Shown here one piece after another: positions 8,444 to 19,849 of a stretch of DNA of 64,000 nt (position 1 is the first letter of the stretch; each line of letters starts with the position of its first letter). The translations under genes were made by a program, and so were the position numbers. The DNA is taken from assembly GCA_963971425.1 (NCBI GenBank), contig OZ020518.1:12530190-12594189 (forward strand), read 5' to 3'. Below the pieces are notes generated by a model. The model was not told the DNA's origin. It did not search any database and saw only the letters and a list, made by a program, of their open reading frames with translations. Source of the DNA: Bryoerythrophyllum caledonicum (Eukaryota; Streptophyta; Bryopsida; Pottiales; Pottiaceae).

Positions 8444-10257
8444 TTATTCATTGCGTATGCTTTGTCTCGCAGCCTTAGCCAACATGTTCACGGGAGCAGT
8501 AAAGTTTTCATGTGTCTGCAAGACAATGATGTCATCATTTTGAACGAGAGCATTGCCAAACATTCTTTTGTATGCCTCCTCATCCTTGTCGTCATTTTCT
8601 TCAGCATCCTCTTCATCGTCCACCTCTTCCCGGTACTCCTGCTCATGAGCTTCTTCCTGCTGTACTCGGTACTCCTAGTCATGAGCTTCTTCCTGTAAGT
8701 AACGTGCATTGTGTTCAGCGGAGCAAATGGGGGGTTGCACAATTCCATGAAAGCGCTCTAGTTTTTGGAATTTAGCCTCTGGAACATGGCCCTCTATGTC
8801 ACGACCATTTTCACTCATTCTTCAGACCTGGTGGTTGTTCCACGTTTCAATATAGGCGTCGAGGTCCTCTTGAATGATTGGGAGGAACATAAGCTTCAAT
8901 GAGCTCATGTACCACTCGTTGTCGAGGTTCAACCATCCTGCAATACACATGTTTGTGAATAAGTGTTTGTAATACCATGCCAAGTGGATCCAAAGCTGAC
9001 CCTAGTATTGCTCAACCCTCTCAACAAATAGAATGGTCAAAAATTTGCGAGTATTCAGAGGTCAAAACATATAGAAAGGTCAATACAAAAAGATCAATAC
9101 CATTATATAGTTTAAACGATCTAACGCCATTTGTGACAACCATGATATATGAGCTTTGAAGAATAAATGGTATAAATAGCCACCTGGTTGTGAATAGAAG
9201 ACCCTGTCAAAAAGGGATTTCGGATGTTTGGCCTTGTTCTCTCAATGTCATCCTTAACAAGGCAGTGTTCTATGGTATAGTCAGACCTCAAACAAATTGG
9301 ATGTCCATACAAATCAACTCTTGATCGGTAAGCATCATAAATTGTTTTCGCTTTCTTGTCTGTAGCCACTTTGGCCACAACATGAAATGAGACGCTCCAT
9401 CGATGCCTCCATGGATCTTGAACTTCCACTTTGCAAGTTAATCATACGCTGTTCATTCAGAAAAGGAGCTTGGTTATAACTTGAAACTGAAAGGAAATAT
9501 ATTACACAACAAAAATAAAGTAGGTATATATCCCTGTTGACTACAAATATATTTATACGCAAATGAATGCAATCTAGAGTAATAATATCACAAACTGTTC
9601 AAGATGCACTTTCTCATGCTAGGGCATCCTTACAGCCCATGTGCCTTAAGACCATTGGCTCCGTTACATTGTACTGTCCTCTCCAAATAACTCCAACTTC
9701 CCGTCTTGCCATGTGCTCTGGCTGGAGATCAAACAATACTGCGCGGACAAGTGCATATGTAACACAAAGGCCATGGGTGCTCCAAAGACGTACTTGCACA
9801 TGTTTAATGCTCCAATTGCAACCAACTCGAGAGAGAAGGACTGCCAAAATAATAATGTCTCTGAGGTTCTCAAAGTCCAGTTTGTGATACACTCCTCCTC
9901 ATTCCACTCTCGCAAGCCTTCTCTTTAGACATCCCATTGTCAATCTAAACGATTCGGCAATAACACAAAGCTTATCCCCACGATTTCGACGTTCCTCTAC
10001 ATGGTCCAGCAGCTCGCTCTCAGTCAAGTTGAGATGAACAAGAGCATCAATGACACCATCAACAAGATTATTGAAACTATCATCAACATCTAACTCGGAC
10101 TCAGTGTCATCCTCATTACATGTTCATCATAGTAGCCTACAGAGTTATCTCCACCGTAAATATAGAGGCCATCGTCTCCAAAATCACCGACAGAAAACCT
10201 CGCTGTCTGCTCATCAAGGTGAGCATTCTGCGCTACTCCATTGACAACCACTTCCAT
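8444..10257 (-). pseudogene. Decayed integrase-core (DDE, rve-type) gene
   Basis: Read on the minus strand from ATG 10257. An acidic N-terminus leads into ESELLDHVEERRNRGDK and an HTH-like LTMGCLKRRLARVE. There follow a GCNWSIKHVQVRLW...THG segment, then IHGGIDGASH (first catalytic Asp), SRVDLYGHPICLRSDY (second Asp), FLTGSSIHNQ, RVEQY followed by a stop, GQLW, and IQEDLDAYIETWNNHQ. This order, especially GSSxHNQRxEQxWGxLW and WNNH, is typical of eukaryotic integrase-core proteins. Likely exons are ~9592-10257, 9184-~9435, 8828-9019 and 8444-8692, with GT-AG junctions at 9184/9019 and 8828/8692. Damage: frameshifts near 10130, 9900 and 9385, a TAG for the expected Trp near 9006, and a TAG at ~8676 in a tandemly duplicated 36-bp EEAHEQEY unit. 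It ends in an acidic tail. It is transposon-derived and non-functional. Confidence 0.72.
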
Positions 10258-13200
10258 GGTATGACACAATTGCTTGAAAATAAATGCACCTTAAGTAGCC
10301 AAGTTGGCACAACATACCAAGAACCAAAATCAAGCAAGCAAGCATACCACTGAAACACGACACATATCCCAAGTCCTCATCACAAAACACGCATTACACG
10401 CTGAAAACTTCTAGAATACAATGGAATCTAGATCGGAGTATTGAGCAATAGACCATGCAATCATAAAACTCCTAAAATGGAACGCAATGCAAGCACGAGC
10501 CACAAAAATAGATTAGAAATTTGTCTCGATTCAAAAAGTCAGCCTTCTCTTGTCCGTCACAACTTAAACCAAATAGCGGAGCAGTGAAACACACCATGGG
10601 CAATAGTCATAACTCATGAGAACACAACACAAGAATATGTTGCAAAACCAAACTTCTATCTCTTAATCTAGGTATTCTACAAGATTGATTGCATCCCCTT
10701 AACGCATTGCAAATTTGCAATGCTTTTCACAGGGTACAATGGGCATGTTGGACATTCAAGCTGGGTATCACACCATTGAAAAGCTTGGCTTTAAACCACA
10801 TGTAACAATAGTCTTCACTCCGAGACACCAACATGCTATCCCCACATGGCATTGCAACCCAATCCCTACACCTTAAACCATATTCCTCGAGTCCCACAAC
10901 TTTCTACCCTAAACCCGGAAGCATTGAAGCGTTGCAAAGCTATCCACATGAATTGTAATGCAGCATGGCAATAGTCTTAAACGTGCAGCATGATAGCAAT
11001 AGTTTTGAACCTAGGAGACATGAACGATTACTTACGAGGTGCAGCGCAAAATGAGGAGCCCTCTCGACGTCGCCCTTTGTAACAGCAGACAAGCAGCACA
11101 AGGGAATTAGAGCGGCTCAATTGCTCAAGCTTCAAGGTGGTCTCCTGAATCTAAGCATGAAACAAGTTCTGGCAACTTGGCTTCGAGGCGAGAGACAGAG
11201 TTCCCATTGAGAACGTCTGGTTTGAACCCGCCCGTAGGGAGACATGATGTATGTAGTAGGGCGCAAGATGGGATTGTGCGTACTGACAAAGCACTCTAAA
11301 TCATGCCATATACTGGTTACGGGCTGTCCACTCCACTTCCTCCCATCTGTGTTGATGCGATGCCACGTCTCGAGCGCATACTCCCTAGTTCCTTCCGTGA
11401 CACGACATAATGTACAAGTAAAGTGGCGTGTTTGGTGACTGTGGTCTGTACCAGACTACGAAATTTTTGTATTCAATGACAACGTGAGTGGATTATACGA
11501 GGTGCTAGTTGTGGTAAGTACTTCCATGCATAAACTCTCCATTCAAAAATCATAGTACATCTTCCTTAGCAATAATATTCTAACCATTGTTTACTCAACT
11601 TCACCTTTATATGTAAATCAATATTAATAAATATTGTAATTTAATATCAGCCACCACTGGAATATTTGAACTTAAGAAGAGGAACTTTGGCATAAAGCTA
11701 ATAGTATAGATTGAATCAAGTATATTGTTTATCTTGAAGCATTGCAAATTGAATATCATGGGAGTTAGAAATTGTGGTGTGTTGAATCAAGCAATAGTTA
11801 GTAGGGATCCTAAATAATGACTAGCTAGAGGGCCTACAAATCAATTTGTTGGTTAAACTGCGATTGCTATGGCATTGTTTAGTTTGTTTATCTGGGTGAC
11901 GGCGTAGTAATTTTCATGCCCTAGTTGTGGGAATGTCTCGTCAAACAGACATAAGTACATTAACAGAATATAAATTTGTGACGTAGTGATGGGATAGAAA
12001 ATGCTATGTGATTGAATCTTGAAGCTATTGTTATTACCTACAACCTCAATGGATATAGATAATCAAGTTTTAGTTGACAACAAAGTTATGACACCGGAGC
12101 TTGATAAGCAGAGTAAAAGGAGATTTTCATTCTATACATAACAACAAGGGGCAGGGTTACAATCGTTAGTCATGTTAAATACTCATTATTAGGAACAGAA
12201 ACACAATTGTTGTTCAAAATATGATGAAAACTTGAATGTATAGGGTAGAAGCAAGCTACACCGGTATAAAAAACATGTCACAAGTTGTAAATGTAGGAGT
12301 AACAAACATTCTTTGGTCTGCCAAACAAGATGTACCTTTGTTTTCAGATTTTTGATGATGGAGTGTTGTTCCTAACTTGAATGGCTTTGAACAAATGCTG
12401 AAATTTTGGCAAGTTGATCAATGGTTTCATCAGTATGACTAAATTTGTGGGAGAAATATACTTGTCACAAAATACTAGATTAGTACAAATATATTGTTTT
12501 TAAGTGATCTGTGGCACATATGATGATGAAAATTTGCATGCACATTGGTAGGATGCTGTGAATGGACTATCCAATAAAAAAGAACAAATTTTCTAATCCA
12601 ATTGATAGAAAACATGCCGATCTTACATGGTTCAAAATGACTAAGGATTGGGTCGTCTCTTTAATGGATTTTTGTCAAAAGTAGTGCTCCATACATAACT
12701 CTAGGTCGGCATATGGTGGCTTATAAAAATAATGTTTTTTTATATCCTTTTTTAAAAATTTAAGTTGAAAATATACTAAAAATATACTAAAATATAATAA
12801 AAATATACCATGGTCTTTGCCTAAAATGGAGTGGGTATAGCATGCTTTCACCCTATACACACAATTGCCCAGCGCGGCTCAAAATGGCGTTCTGTCCGAT
12901 CTGAATGGATACTTCAAAGGAGCTACCTCTATACGCTGTACTATTTTTAATATTGACCTCATATCCGTAACAATAGTTGGATATCACTCTAGCAAAGAGC
13001 TACTAGATCAGATAGAAAATTTGACATGAAAAGACATCAATTTGCAAGGTCATCAAACATCTCAAGTATTACAGCGTAATACACACTACATTTCATTCTA
13101 ATCATCAATAACAAATTTGAATCGCAAATTGACTGAAAATAGATGGTTGGGACGCCTAGAAACTCACTGTCAGCTAGTTTTTAGGAGGACCAACTTACCT

Positions 13201-13362
13201 TTAGTATGTGTGAGAATTAGAGGATCATCCCTTTCATAGGTTGCCATAGTGAGAATGCACGCTTGCGTAATTGAGCTCAACAAACATTCTTGCATCATAT
13301 TGGTAATATGGGATTGTCATGGTGCAAAAGCATGTGGGCACTTCTGGTAATTTGCTTGTGTC
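10258..13362. other. Intergenic, no recognisable gene
   Basis: No frame with convincing coding character, no splice-linked exon series and no transposon ends that I can support. The stretch 10.4-11.0 kb repeats the phrase 'catggcaatagtctt' in variants and is probably diverged repeat sequence. 12767-12810 is a short AT-rich array of AATATACTAA units. The short frames here look like chance. Confidence 0.4.
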
Positions 13363-16300
13363 TCAGTCTGAGCTTTGTTCAATGGCGATGGGCTCAAATG
13401 CAAAGTACTCACTATCTGTGATGAATTTGTTGAGTTGGTAATGTTGGGCATAGCTCATGCTCTTTATAACCCAAATGAAGCACTTGTTCAACCTTGTACT
13501 AAGATTTGTAAACAAGCACATTTTGCAAAATTCTTCCGCATCCAGAGCAGTCACTGCTCCAAAGATGCCCACAATGTTTTCTGGTCCAATTGAAGCTAGG
13601 GTGATACCAATGTTACGTGCCGCTTGTTTTGAAACCCAACAACAACCTTTCAATGAAGCAATAAGATATCAAAAACTATCGTAGATGCACTTTGTTGTAC
13701 ATGCTTTGCTGCCTCAAATACGTTCAAATGCACTTGGGTTGTCATCAAGTTCTGTGCTTTCACAGTAAACAATGTTAGCTCGGGGTCGGTCACTTCTAGT
13801 GTCAAGTGGCTCACAGGGAGAATGATGTCTAAGAGATCCATGTTGCCCATCACACTCTCTTTTGCGGCTTTTTGACTATCAGGATCTTTTGCTTAAATCA
13901 GAGATTTCAAGGCGAGCGACTGGTTTGGTTTCATTGCTCTATAGTCGGGCTTATACTTGTGGAGCAATTCCGGTGTGTTTAGATAGTATGGGTGAAAGCC
14001 GGTGGTAAAGGCCAAGGAAGATAGTGCCATTGGGCAATTGACATGTTGACCATACATTGGTAGAAAGAAGGCCAACAATCCAAACAACTCCAAATTGAGG
14101 ACCCGACCCATATCAGCTAACTGTGCGGGTAAAAACAATTTTGGGAATCGCATGTGCCCTCCATTGCTCAAGCTAAATACTGTGCCATGTATCTGTAAAC
14201 AAATAGATCACTCGTTGGTGGAAGTTAAGCAAGGAGTGGAACAGTCTAAGAAATAATATATAATTCAATGGTGGGAAAGGCTTATAGCTGTGCATCTTAA
14301 ATTAACTTACCGAAACATCGCCTTAAAAATTGCGTCCAACAATTGCATAAAAAGTTGCGGACTGGGCCTCCACAGTCCAGAGTCATGCCTCCACAGTCCA
14401 GAGTCCATAAAATTGGAGGGACCTCCCGAAACATATTTGTATATTATCTTCATTAGTGGAAACGGCCATGAGCGTGCACTCTAACAGAATGAAAACAACG
14501 CTTGCAAAGATTGCAATTTGAGTCATGAGTTGACCTGACAGTGAACACCATAGTTAGCTGCTATTTACCAGAACTACTCAGTGTAATATGTACAAGTCCT
14601 GCAATAGCTAGAATGGACAGATGATTAAGTGCAAAGTATATATTATACATGAGATGAATGCTAAAAAATAGTGCATGAGAATTCTTGGAGATGAAATAGC
14701 AAGGACTTTGTGAGCGAGGTCTTACCGTTATATAATGGACACCGACGCTCACAAAGGCCGCCTTGTACTTGGACAAGATACGCGTTCTCAAGTTGGCCTT
14801 TTGATAGGCATTCCACACATCTTGCAAATGCCAGTAAGCCTTTACAATTTCAGATTGTGTGAAATCTTTGTTGGTTCGGTTTTCTGCCGCAATCCATTGC
14901 TGGTATCTTTTTCCATGCACTCAATTTTCTCAATAGATATCACGGATTCCATGCCCTTTGCTTCGAGCTTTGCACGAATCTCCACAGGAGGCAGCTCAAT
15001 TGTTGGCACCTTCAAGAAACCATCAAGCTTGTCCCACTTGTCCCAATCACGATGAGCTTGCTCACGGAAAGTAGATCCCACCTCACAAACTGAGAACATT
15101 GAAAAATCATTGTAGCTTGATAGCATGGTCACCATTGCAGTGTCAAGTGATTCTCCTATCAATCCCCTTCAGAGAGATCGTCGTTCCTCTAACATGCTCC
15201 ATTCTACACGTGCTTCTTCCTCTATGGTTTCGTCCATCCCCATTGCCTTGAAGATGGCCGAGAACCTGTGGAGATAATCATCATATCAACAACTAATTTG
15301 AATAATTCCAATTTTTTTCCCTCTAAGATTGATCAAGGTGCACTTTCAGTTAGTGCATAGTGAAAACACTTACCTCTTTACAGTGTCTAGTAGATTTCCG
15401 TCTTGGCGTAGTCCTTCCGCAATCAAAGCTATGGATGAGTTGCTGACGCCATTCACTAGGAGCGACTCATAAGTGGACGTTGCATCAATGAATGTTGCGC
15501 TAATTAGGACCTTGGTCCTTGAGGCTATCTAATTCAGTGGGGGTTAGGCGTCCTCAAAAGAGAGTACCAAACACTGGTGTCAATATCTCCGCTGGTTCTT
15601 TGAGCTCGTCGTCCAAGGTGATGAGATCTAAGGTCGACTCACCATGAATAGATGGAGTCCTTTGACTTCCATTCTAGCATCTTACAAGGAAATGACGATG
15701 GTTACCTTGAACAAGTGTAAGGTCCAGTGGCTCTTTTTCATCTAAAGTATTTGAATTTGCCATGGACACACTTTGACTACCACCAAAGTAATTGGCTATA
15801 GGCCGACTTGGAGCATTGCTCTGGCAATGTGAACAACCGGCCTTGCTATTCAATTGAATTCTTGGCCTCATATTCTGCACATGGCGAATGTGAGCTGCAC
15901 TAACGCCCACTCCAGAGGAAATGCGGGGGTCCTCAAGCCTGCATGGGGCGGTATTGCTGCTGTGAATCGACCATGTTGCAGGCAATCTATCGTAGGGTTG
16001 TTGCCTACCAATTAGAGGTGATTCAAGATTAACTTGATGGCTCCCAAGAACATCTCTTTCTTGCACAAATAGACGGCGTGTTGCCCCATCTAAATTGTTT
16101 CTCTCCTCTATGTCCTTGCGCTTGCTTTCAAAATGAGTCTCAGGAATGAGATCTTTCCATCGTCGCAATGAGATGCTCGAAGGGGGGACTACCCAGAGCA
16201 GACCGCGGCAAATTTAGCGAGGGCCCGAGGGGCAAAGGAGCATGACTATAGTCAACTGCTTTTACACTTCCTCGGTGTACTTCGATCTTTGCAATTGTGT

Positions 16301-16586
16301 TAGCTGCCTCTCCAGGTTGGCGATATAGACAACTGGTGTTAGAGAGCCCTTCTTCGGGATTTGTTTCCAAGTGAATCCTCGAGGTAATAAAAAGGGCTTT
16401 GTCATATCTGCACAACCCTTCTATTGTCGTTGCTAGATAATCAAGGGTTGAATTAAAACAATTGTAGGTATGTTGTAACATGCAAAGAAGCAATTGTAAG
16501 TAGACCATTGCTAATAAAGTGACGTGAATGAAAGCATGGCAACCAATAGCAAGATCATAATCTATCGAAGTGTCTGATGAGAGCAC
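13363..16586 (-). pseudogene. Decayed multi-exon gene of unknown family
   Basis: A series of minus-strand segments has protein-like composition and plausible splice sites: ~15674-16168 (PETHFESKRKDIEERNNL, with a Cys pair in GCSHCQSN), ~15370-15540 (IALIAEGLRQDGNLLDTVKR before GTAAGT), ~14850-15270 (FSAIFKAMGMDETIEEEARV onward to HRDWDKWDKLDGFLKVP), ~14720-14920 (AYWHLQDVWNAYQKANL, KYKAAFVSVGVHYIT before GTAAGA) and ~13650-14171 (MRFPKLFLPAQLADMGRVLN). I do not recognise the family. Damage: a one-base frameshift near 14920 between IEKIEC and YQQWIAAENRTNK, and TAA at 13893 within KSLI-stop-AKDPDSQK. A further frame, 13363-13653, may be the 3' end. It may belong to a transposon; no termini are seen. 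Confidence 0.45.
14366..14408. repeat. 21/22-bp tandem duplication
   Basis: Two adjacent units GCCTCCACAGTCCAGAGTC(C)AT, differing by one base insertion. It is a short local duplication lying between exons of the decayed gene. Confidence 0.7.
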
Positions 16587-16932
16587 TTAACTTGACAAAA
16601 TCCTCTTATGCTCGTACGTGTATGAGAGTACCTTGTAGAATAATATCGCAAGTGCTATGATTCAATATAGTAAGTATCTTGATTTGAATTTATCATGGCT
16701 CAGGATTCTCAATCAAATTCAGATTATTATTTAATGACCAAACCTTATGGCTCACAAAGCCTCACACAAGAACTTGTCTACAATCATTCTTTTGAACTAA
16801 AAACGTGCAAAATTCTCAAAGAAGCTAGCTTTTAAGGCAAGAATGAAGAACTATGGAGGTGGCCGAATTTACTCGTTCTTTCTCGAAATAAACTCTATAG
16901 AAGAAACCACCGGTTGTCTTCAGTCGCTCATC

Positions 16933-16980
16933 AGTGTAGATCTCGGCCGTGCATTTCAGCGACGGCTTTTTGGCCAGATC
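16933..16980 (-). repeat. Inverted partner of the sequence at ~17785-17832
   Basis: On the minus strand this reads GGCCAAAAAGCCGTCGCTG, then AAATGCACGGCCGAGATCTA. On the plus strand 17786 onward reads GGCCAAAGAACCGTCGCTG, then AAATTGTTGCCGAGATCTA. The two form a ~45-bp imperfect inverted repeat about 800 bp apart; the right copy leads directly into the left boundary of the captured HVA22 fragment. Confidence 0.6.
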
Positions 16981-17818
16981 CAAGAGGGAATGGGCTTTTA
17001 CAATCGTAAGGATCACCCCATGGTGTTTCGGGCGGGAGGCTCAATGTCAACATTGCTTGGCGGATACTCTCAACATGAGTCTAGGATTTTCAATGAAGTA
17101 ATGAAATAGTATAATGTATTAGTCTAATATATTAGTGAAATGGTCCAATGGTGGATGTTGCAGGGAACTACAGAATACACCAAAACACAGTAAAGATCAT
17201 AGTGGAGGAAATTAACTTGACATTACTATACCTCCGCCTCACCATCTTCATCGTATCTGTCGTAGTCTAGTAGTTCGTAATTCTCGAAGTTAACCGAAAT
17301 TAATCTTAAGTGAGCCCACCCAACCACATCGTTTCCAGGGATTTTTATCATATGTCAAACTCTCTAAATCTAAGGAGAACTCACACTCAATACCTCAGCA
17401 CATCCCGGAGGATGGCTTCCCCAATATCTCTGTGACCAGTAACAAGCAACCGCAAGTGTTTAGTTTAAACTCTGTTGAACGACAAAGTAGTTTTCCAATA
17501 AATTTTTACAGTGCCTGGAAAGTCACTGACCTCCGTTCTCATAGTCCAGAGGCCACAATATCCACAATCTAACTCTACACCTTGAAAGAGTTAAAAGGTT
17601 GCAGCTAATTTATCGGCCTTCACAATCTACCAAAAGATAGTCCCGGTAAACCAACACGCAAGACCAGGTTCCAACTACAACCACACCCAATGAATCAAAC
17701 AAAGAAGATACAAGAATCACAACAGTCTAATGCTAAGCAAATCACATAAGCAAGACAAGCTTCCACGGGGATCGTCGGACATTACTGGCCAAAGAACCGT
17801 CGCTGAAATTGTTGCCGA

Positions 17819-18538
17819 GATCTACAATGATCTACAATTAGGTTGAGTTTTTCTACAGGTGAGTTTTTCTCTGTGGATTAGGCATCCTATTTGTTCCTGT
17901 CTGGTTGAAATTTTTGAGTTGGCCGGGTTGTTGAGATTTCTGTCCAACGTGAACCGCATTAGGGTGGATTTTTAAAAAGTTTTTGGATGGATTCTAGAAC
18001 CAATTGTCTTGTGAGGATGGTTTGAGTTGTGGTTTCCTGAAACACATCTGATTTTGAGGTTTTTCATCGCATTCCAAGATGATTATTGCAGTGATGACTA
18101 TTGTAGAAAGATTGGGAGACGTTTTTATTTCCTGGTACGTTTTGCTTTTTGTTGTATGCTACATGTGGTTGATGACTTATTTGTGGAGATTGTGTATATT
18201 ACAATCTTGACGTCTGATGCGTCTTGTGTGTCGTATGTGTCACTTTGTGTGAGTACTTGTAAAGAAACCAGGACAATGTATCAGTGTTCTCCGCAATTTT
18301 GTTAAGGTTGCAATTGTTGTTGATTGTAGCGCATGAACTGGGTCTACCATTGATTAGTGGGTCTTTTTTTTTTCTCTTTCAGGGTGCCTATGTACAGTGA
18401 GGCAAAGTTAGCCTTCATAATCTATCTTTGGTACCCCAAGACTATGGTACGCCCCGTTGCACCGATGCATTTTTGTCAGTATTTACTCGATCGATAGGTT
18501 TGTATAGTCAGGAGCCTACTTGTAGATCATTGTAGATC
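17819..18538. mobile_element. TIR-bounded segment carrying an HVA22 gene fragment
   Basis: The segment starts GATCTACAATGATCTACAA (17819-17837) and ends with its exact reverse complement (18520-18538); the match continues outward as CCG(A/G). Between these 19-bp inverted repeats nearly everything is a copy of the HVA22-like gene at 30204-30870. A gene fragment with its introns between terminal inverted repeats is the layout of Pack-type DNA transposons. I find no convincing target-site duplication and cannot assign the superfamily; the element may extend left to the inverted repeat at 16.93 kb. Confidence 0.6.
17857..18523 (+). pseudogene. Partial HVA22-like pseudogene (exons 3 and 4)
   Basis: Copy of bases ~30204-30865 of the HVA22-like gene with introns retained, so it arose by DNA duplication, not retroposition. 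It begins at the exon 2/intron 2 junction and ends within intron 4. Exon 3 (18078-18134) keeps its frame with one Val-to-Ile change. Its acceptor AG has become AA (18076-18077, CCAAG against parental CCAGG), so normal splicing is lost. Exon 4 (18383-18446) is intact and encodes VPMYSEAKLAF. Exons 1, 2 and 5-7 are absent, and no promoter is expected. High identity to the parent points to a recent copy. Confidence 0.85.
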
Positions 18539-19849
18539 CCGGATCCTACTTCACCTATCTAACTTGGATATCCTATACCCTCCGGAACCCTCTACTCACA
18601 TTCAACCACATAACATTCAACACGCCACTACCTTACACATCCTAGCAAAGACTGACTAGGAGGATGTTAACTGGAAATTTGGGCTTATTCTAAGGTCTAG
18701 GTAGTAATTTTTCGAAGTTACTGAAGTAGTTATGGGTAAAAAATAGCACTGTGGATGAAACTGGATAGTGGATGAGACTATCCGGACTAGTAGTGGATGA
18801 AACTCTCAAGTATGAACTTTGGATGAAACTGTCCGAACATGATGTCATCGGTCCGGACATCTCCATCTATTGTGGAGGATTAGGGTTTGGAGGAGTAGAG
18901 AGCCACTCTCTTGGACTTTGGGGCTCTCTCTCTTTTTTCTGGTCTCTAGAGGTGTTGCAACTAGAGTGTGTAGAGGTGTGGTTAGAAAGCTAGGAAGTGA
19001 AGGTATTGTGTGGATCTAGAGTTGTAGTGAGTATGGAAGTGGTATGTGGAAGTTTAAAGAAGTAAAACAAGACTTATTACTCTTTATTGTCTGTTCGTAT
19101 TATGTTGTGAAGATGTGAGTAGATCTTGTTGTTAAAAGAGCATTTGTAGGAAACTTGGTTGTGGGCATAGTCTGAATTGTTGTAATCTAGCGTAAAACTT
19201 CCAATCTGTGAGTTAAACCTAAGAAAAATAGCAGAAACAAAGTCCCAACTAACTCTGAATTCAGATCTAGATTCAGATCTAGGTTGAATCTGGAGTTTTA
19301 GACCCAGTTTAAGTCCGGTTCTGGACTTTTGTCTTACTGCCCTAAAACATCAGTTTGATTGAGCGTAGAGAAGATTTTATTTCACTTGAACTTGAGGTGA
19401 AATCTCCCTTTAACAGAGGACTCAACTCTCTCCCCATCTATTCACACAAGCTCATCAAAGACTCTAAACACAAGCAATGAAGGCAAGACACAAGCAAAGA
19501 AACAAAGAGAAGAGAAGAGTACTTAAACCAAGAGCCCAAGTCTCCTTAAGTACACAAATGTCACTAGCGTCCCTCCAGAACTCTATCCTCAAAAGGACAA
19601 AACAGCATCTAGCTCCTAAAATTGAGGGCTACCTAGTCACCGGCGGATAACCGGTAGACCAGTAAACTAGAAGACTCTCGCTCCGAGACCAATAAACCGG
19701 AGAAATCACTCAAGTGGTAGTGACCAGGAGCGCAAGCGGGCCCCATCGACATCACTATTCTCATCCTAGTGTTTAAATCTAATAACTTTAACAACATCCA
19801 ATCAATCGATAGGATAAATCAACAATAACACATAACATATACCAAAGGC
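18539..19849. other. No gene recognised
   Basis: Low-complexity words recur (GTGGATGAAACT three to four times near 18750-18840; GATTCAGATCTAG pairs near 19255). A small imperfect palindrome, CATCCTAG...CTAGGAGGATG, lies at 18637-18666. The first minus-strand gag-like coding appears only after 19.85 kb. This stretch may be the distal part of that element. Confidence 0.35.

Noticed and set aside
8156-8698. 180-codon plus-strand frame with hydrophobic C-terminus
   Set aside because: It is antisense to the acidic tail of the integrase pseudogene; the Leu/Phe-rich text is the complement of GAA/GAG codons.
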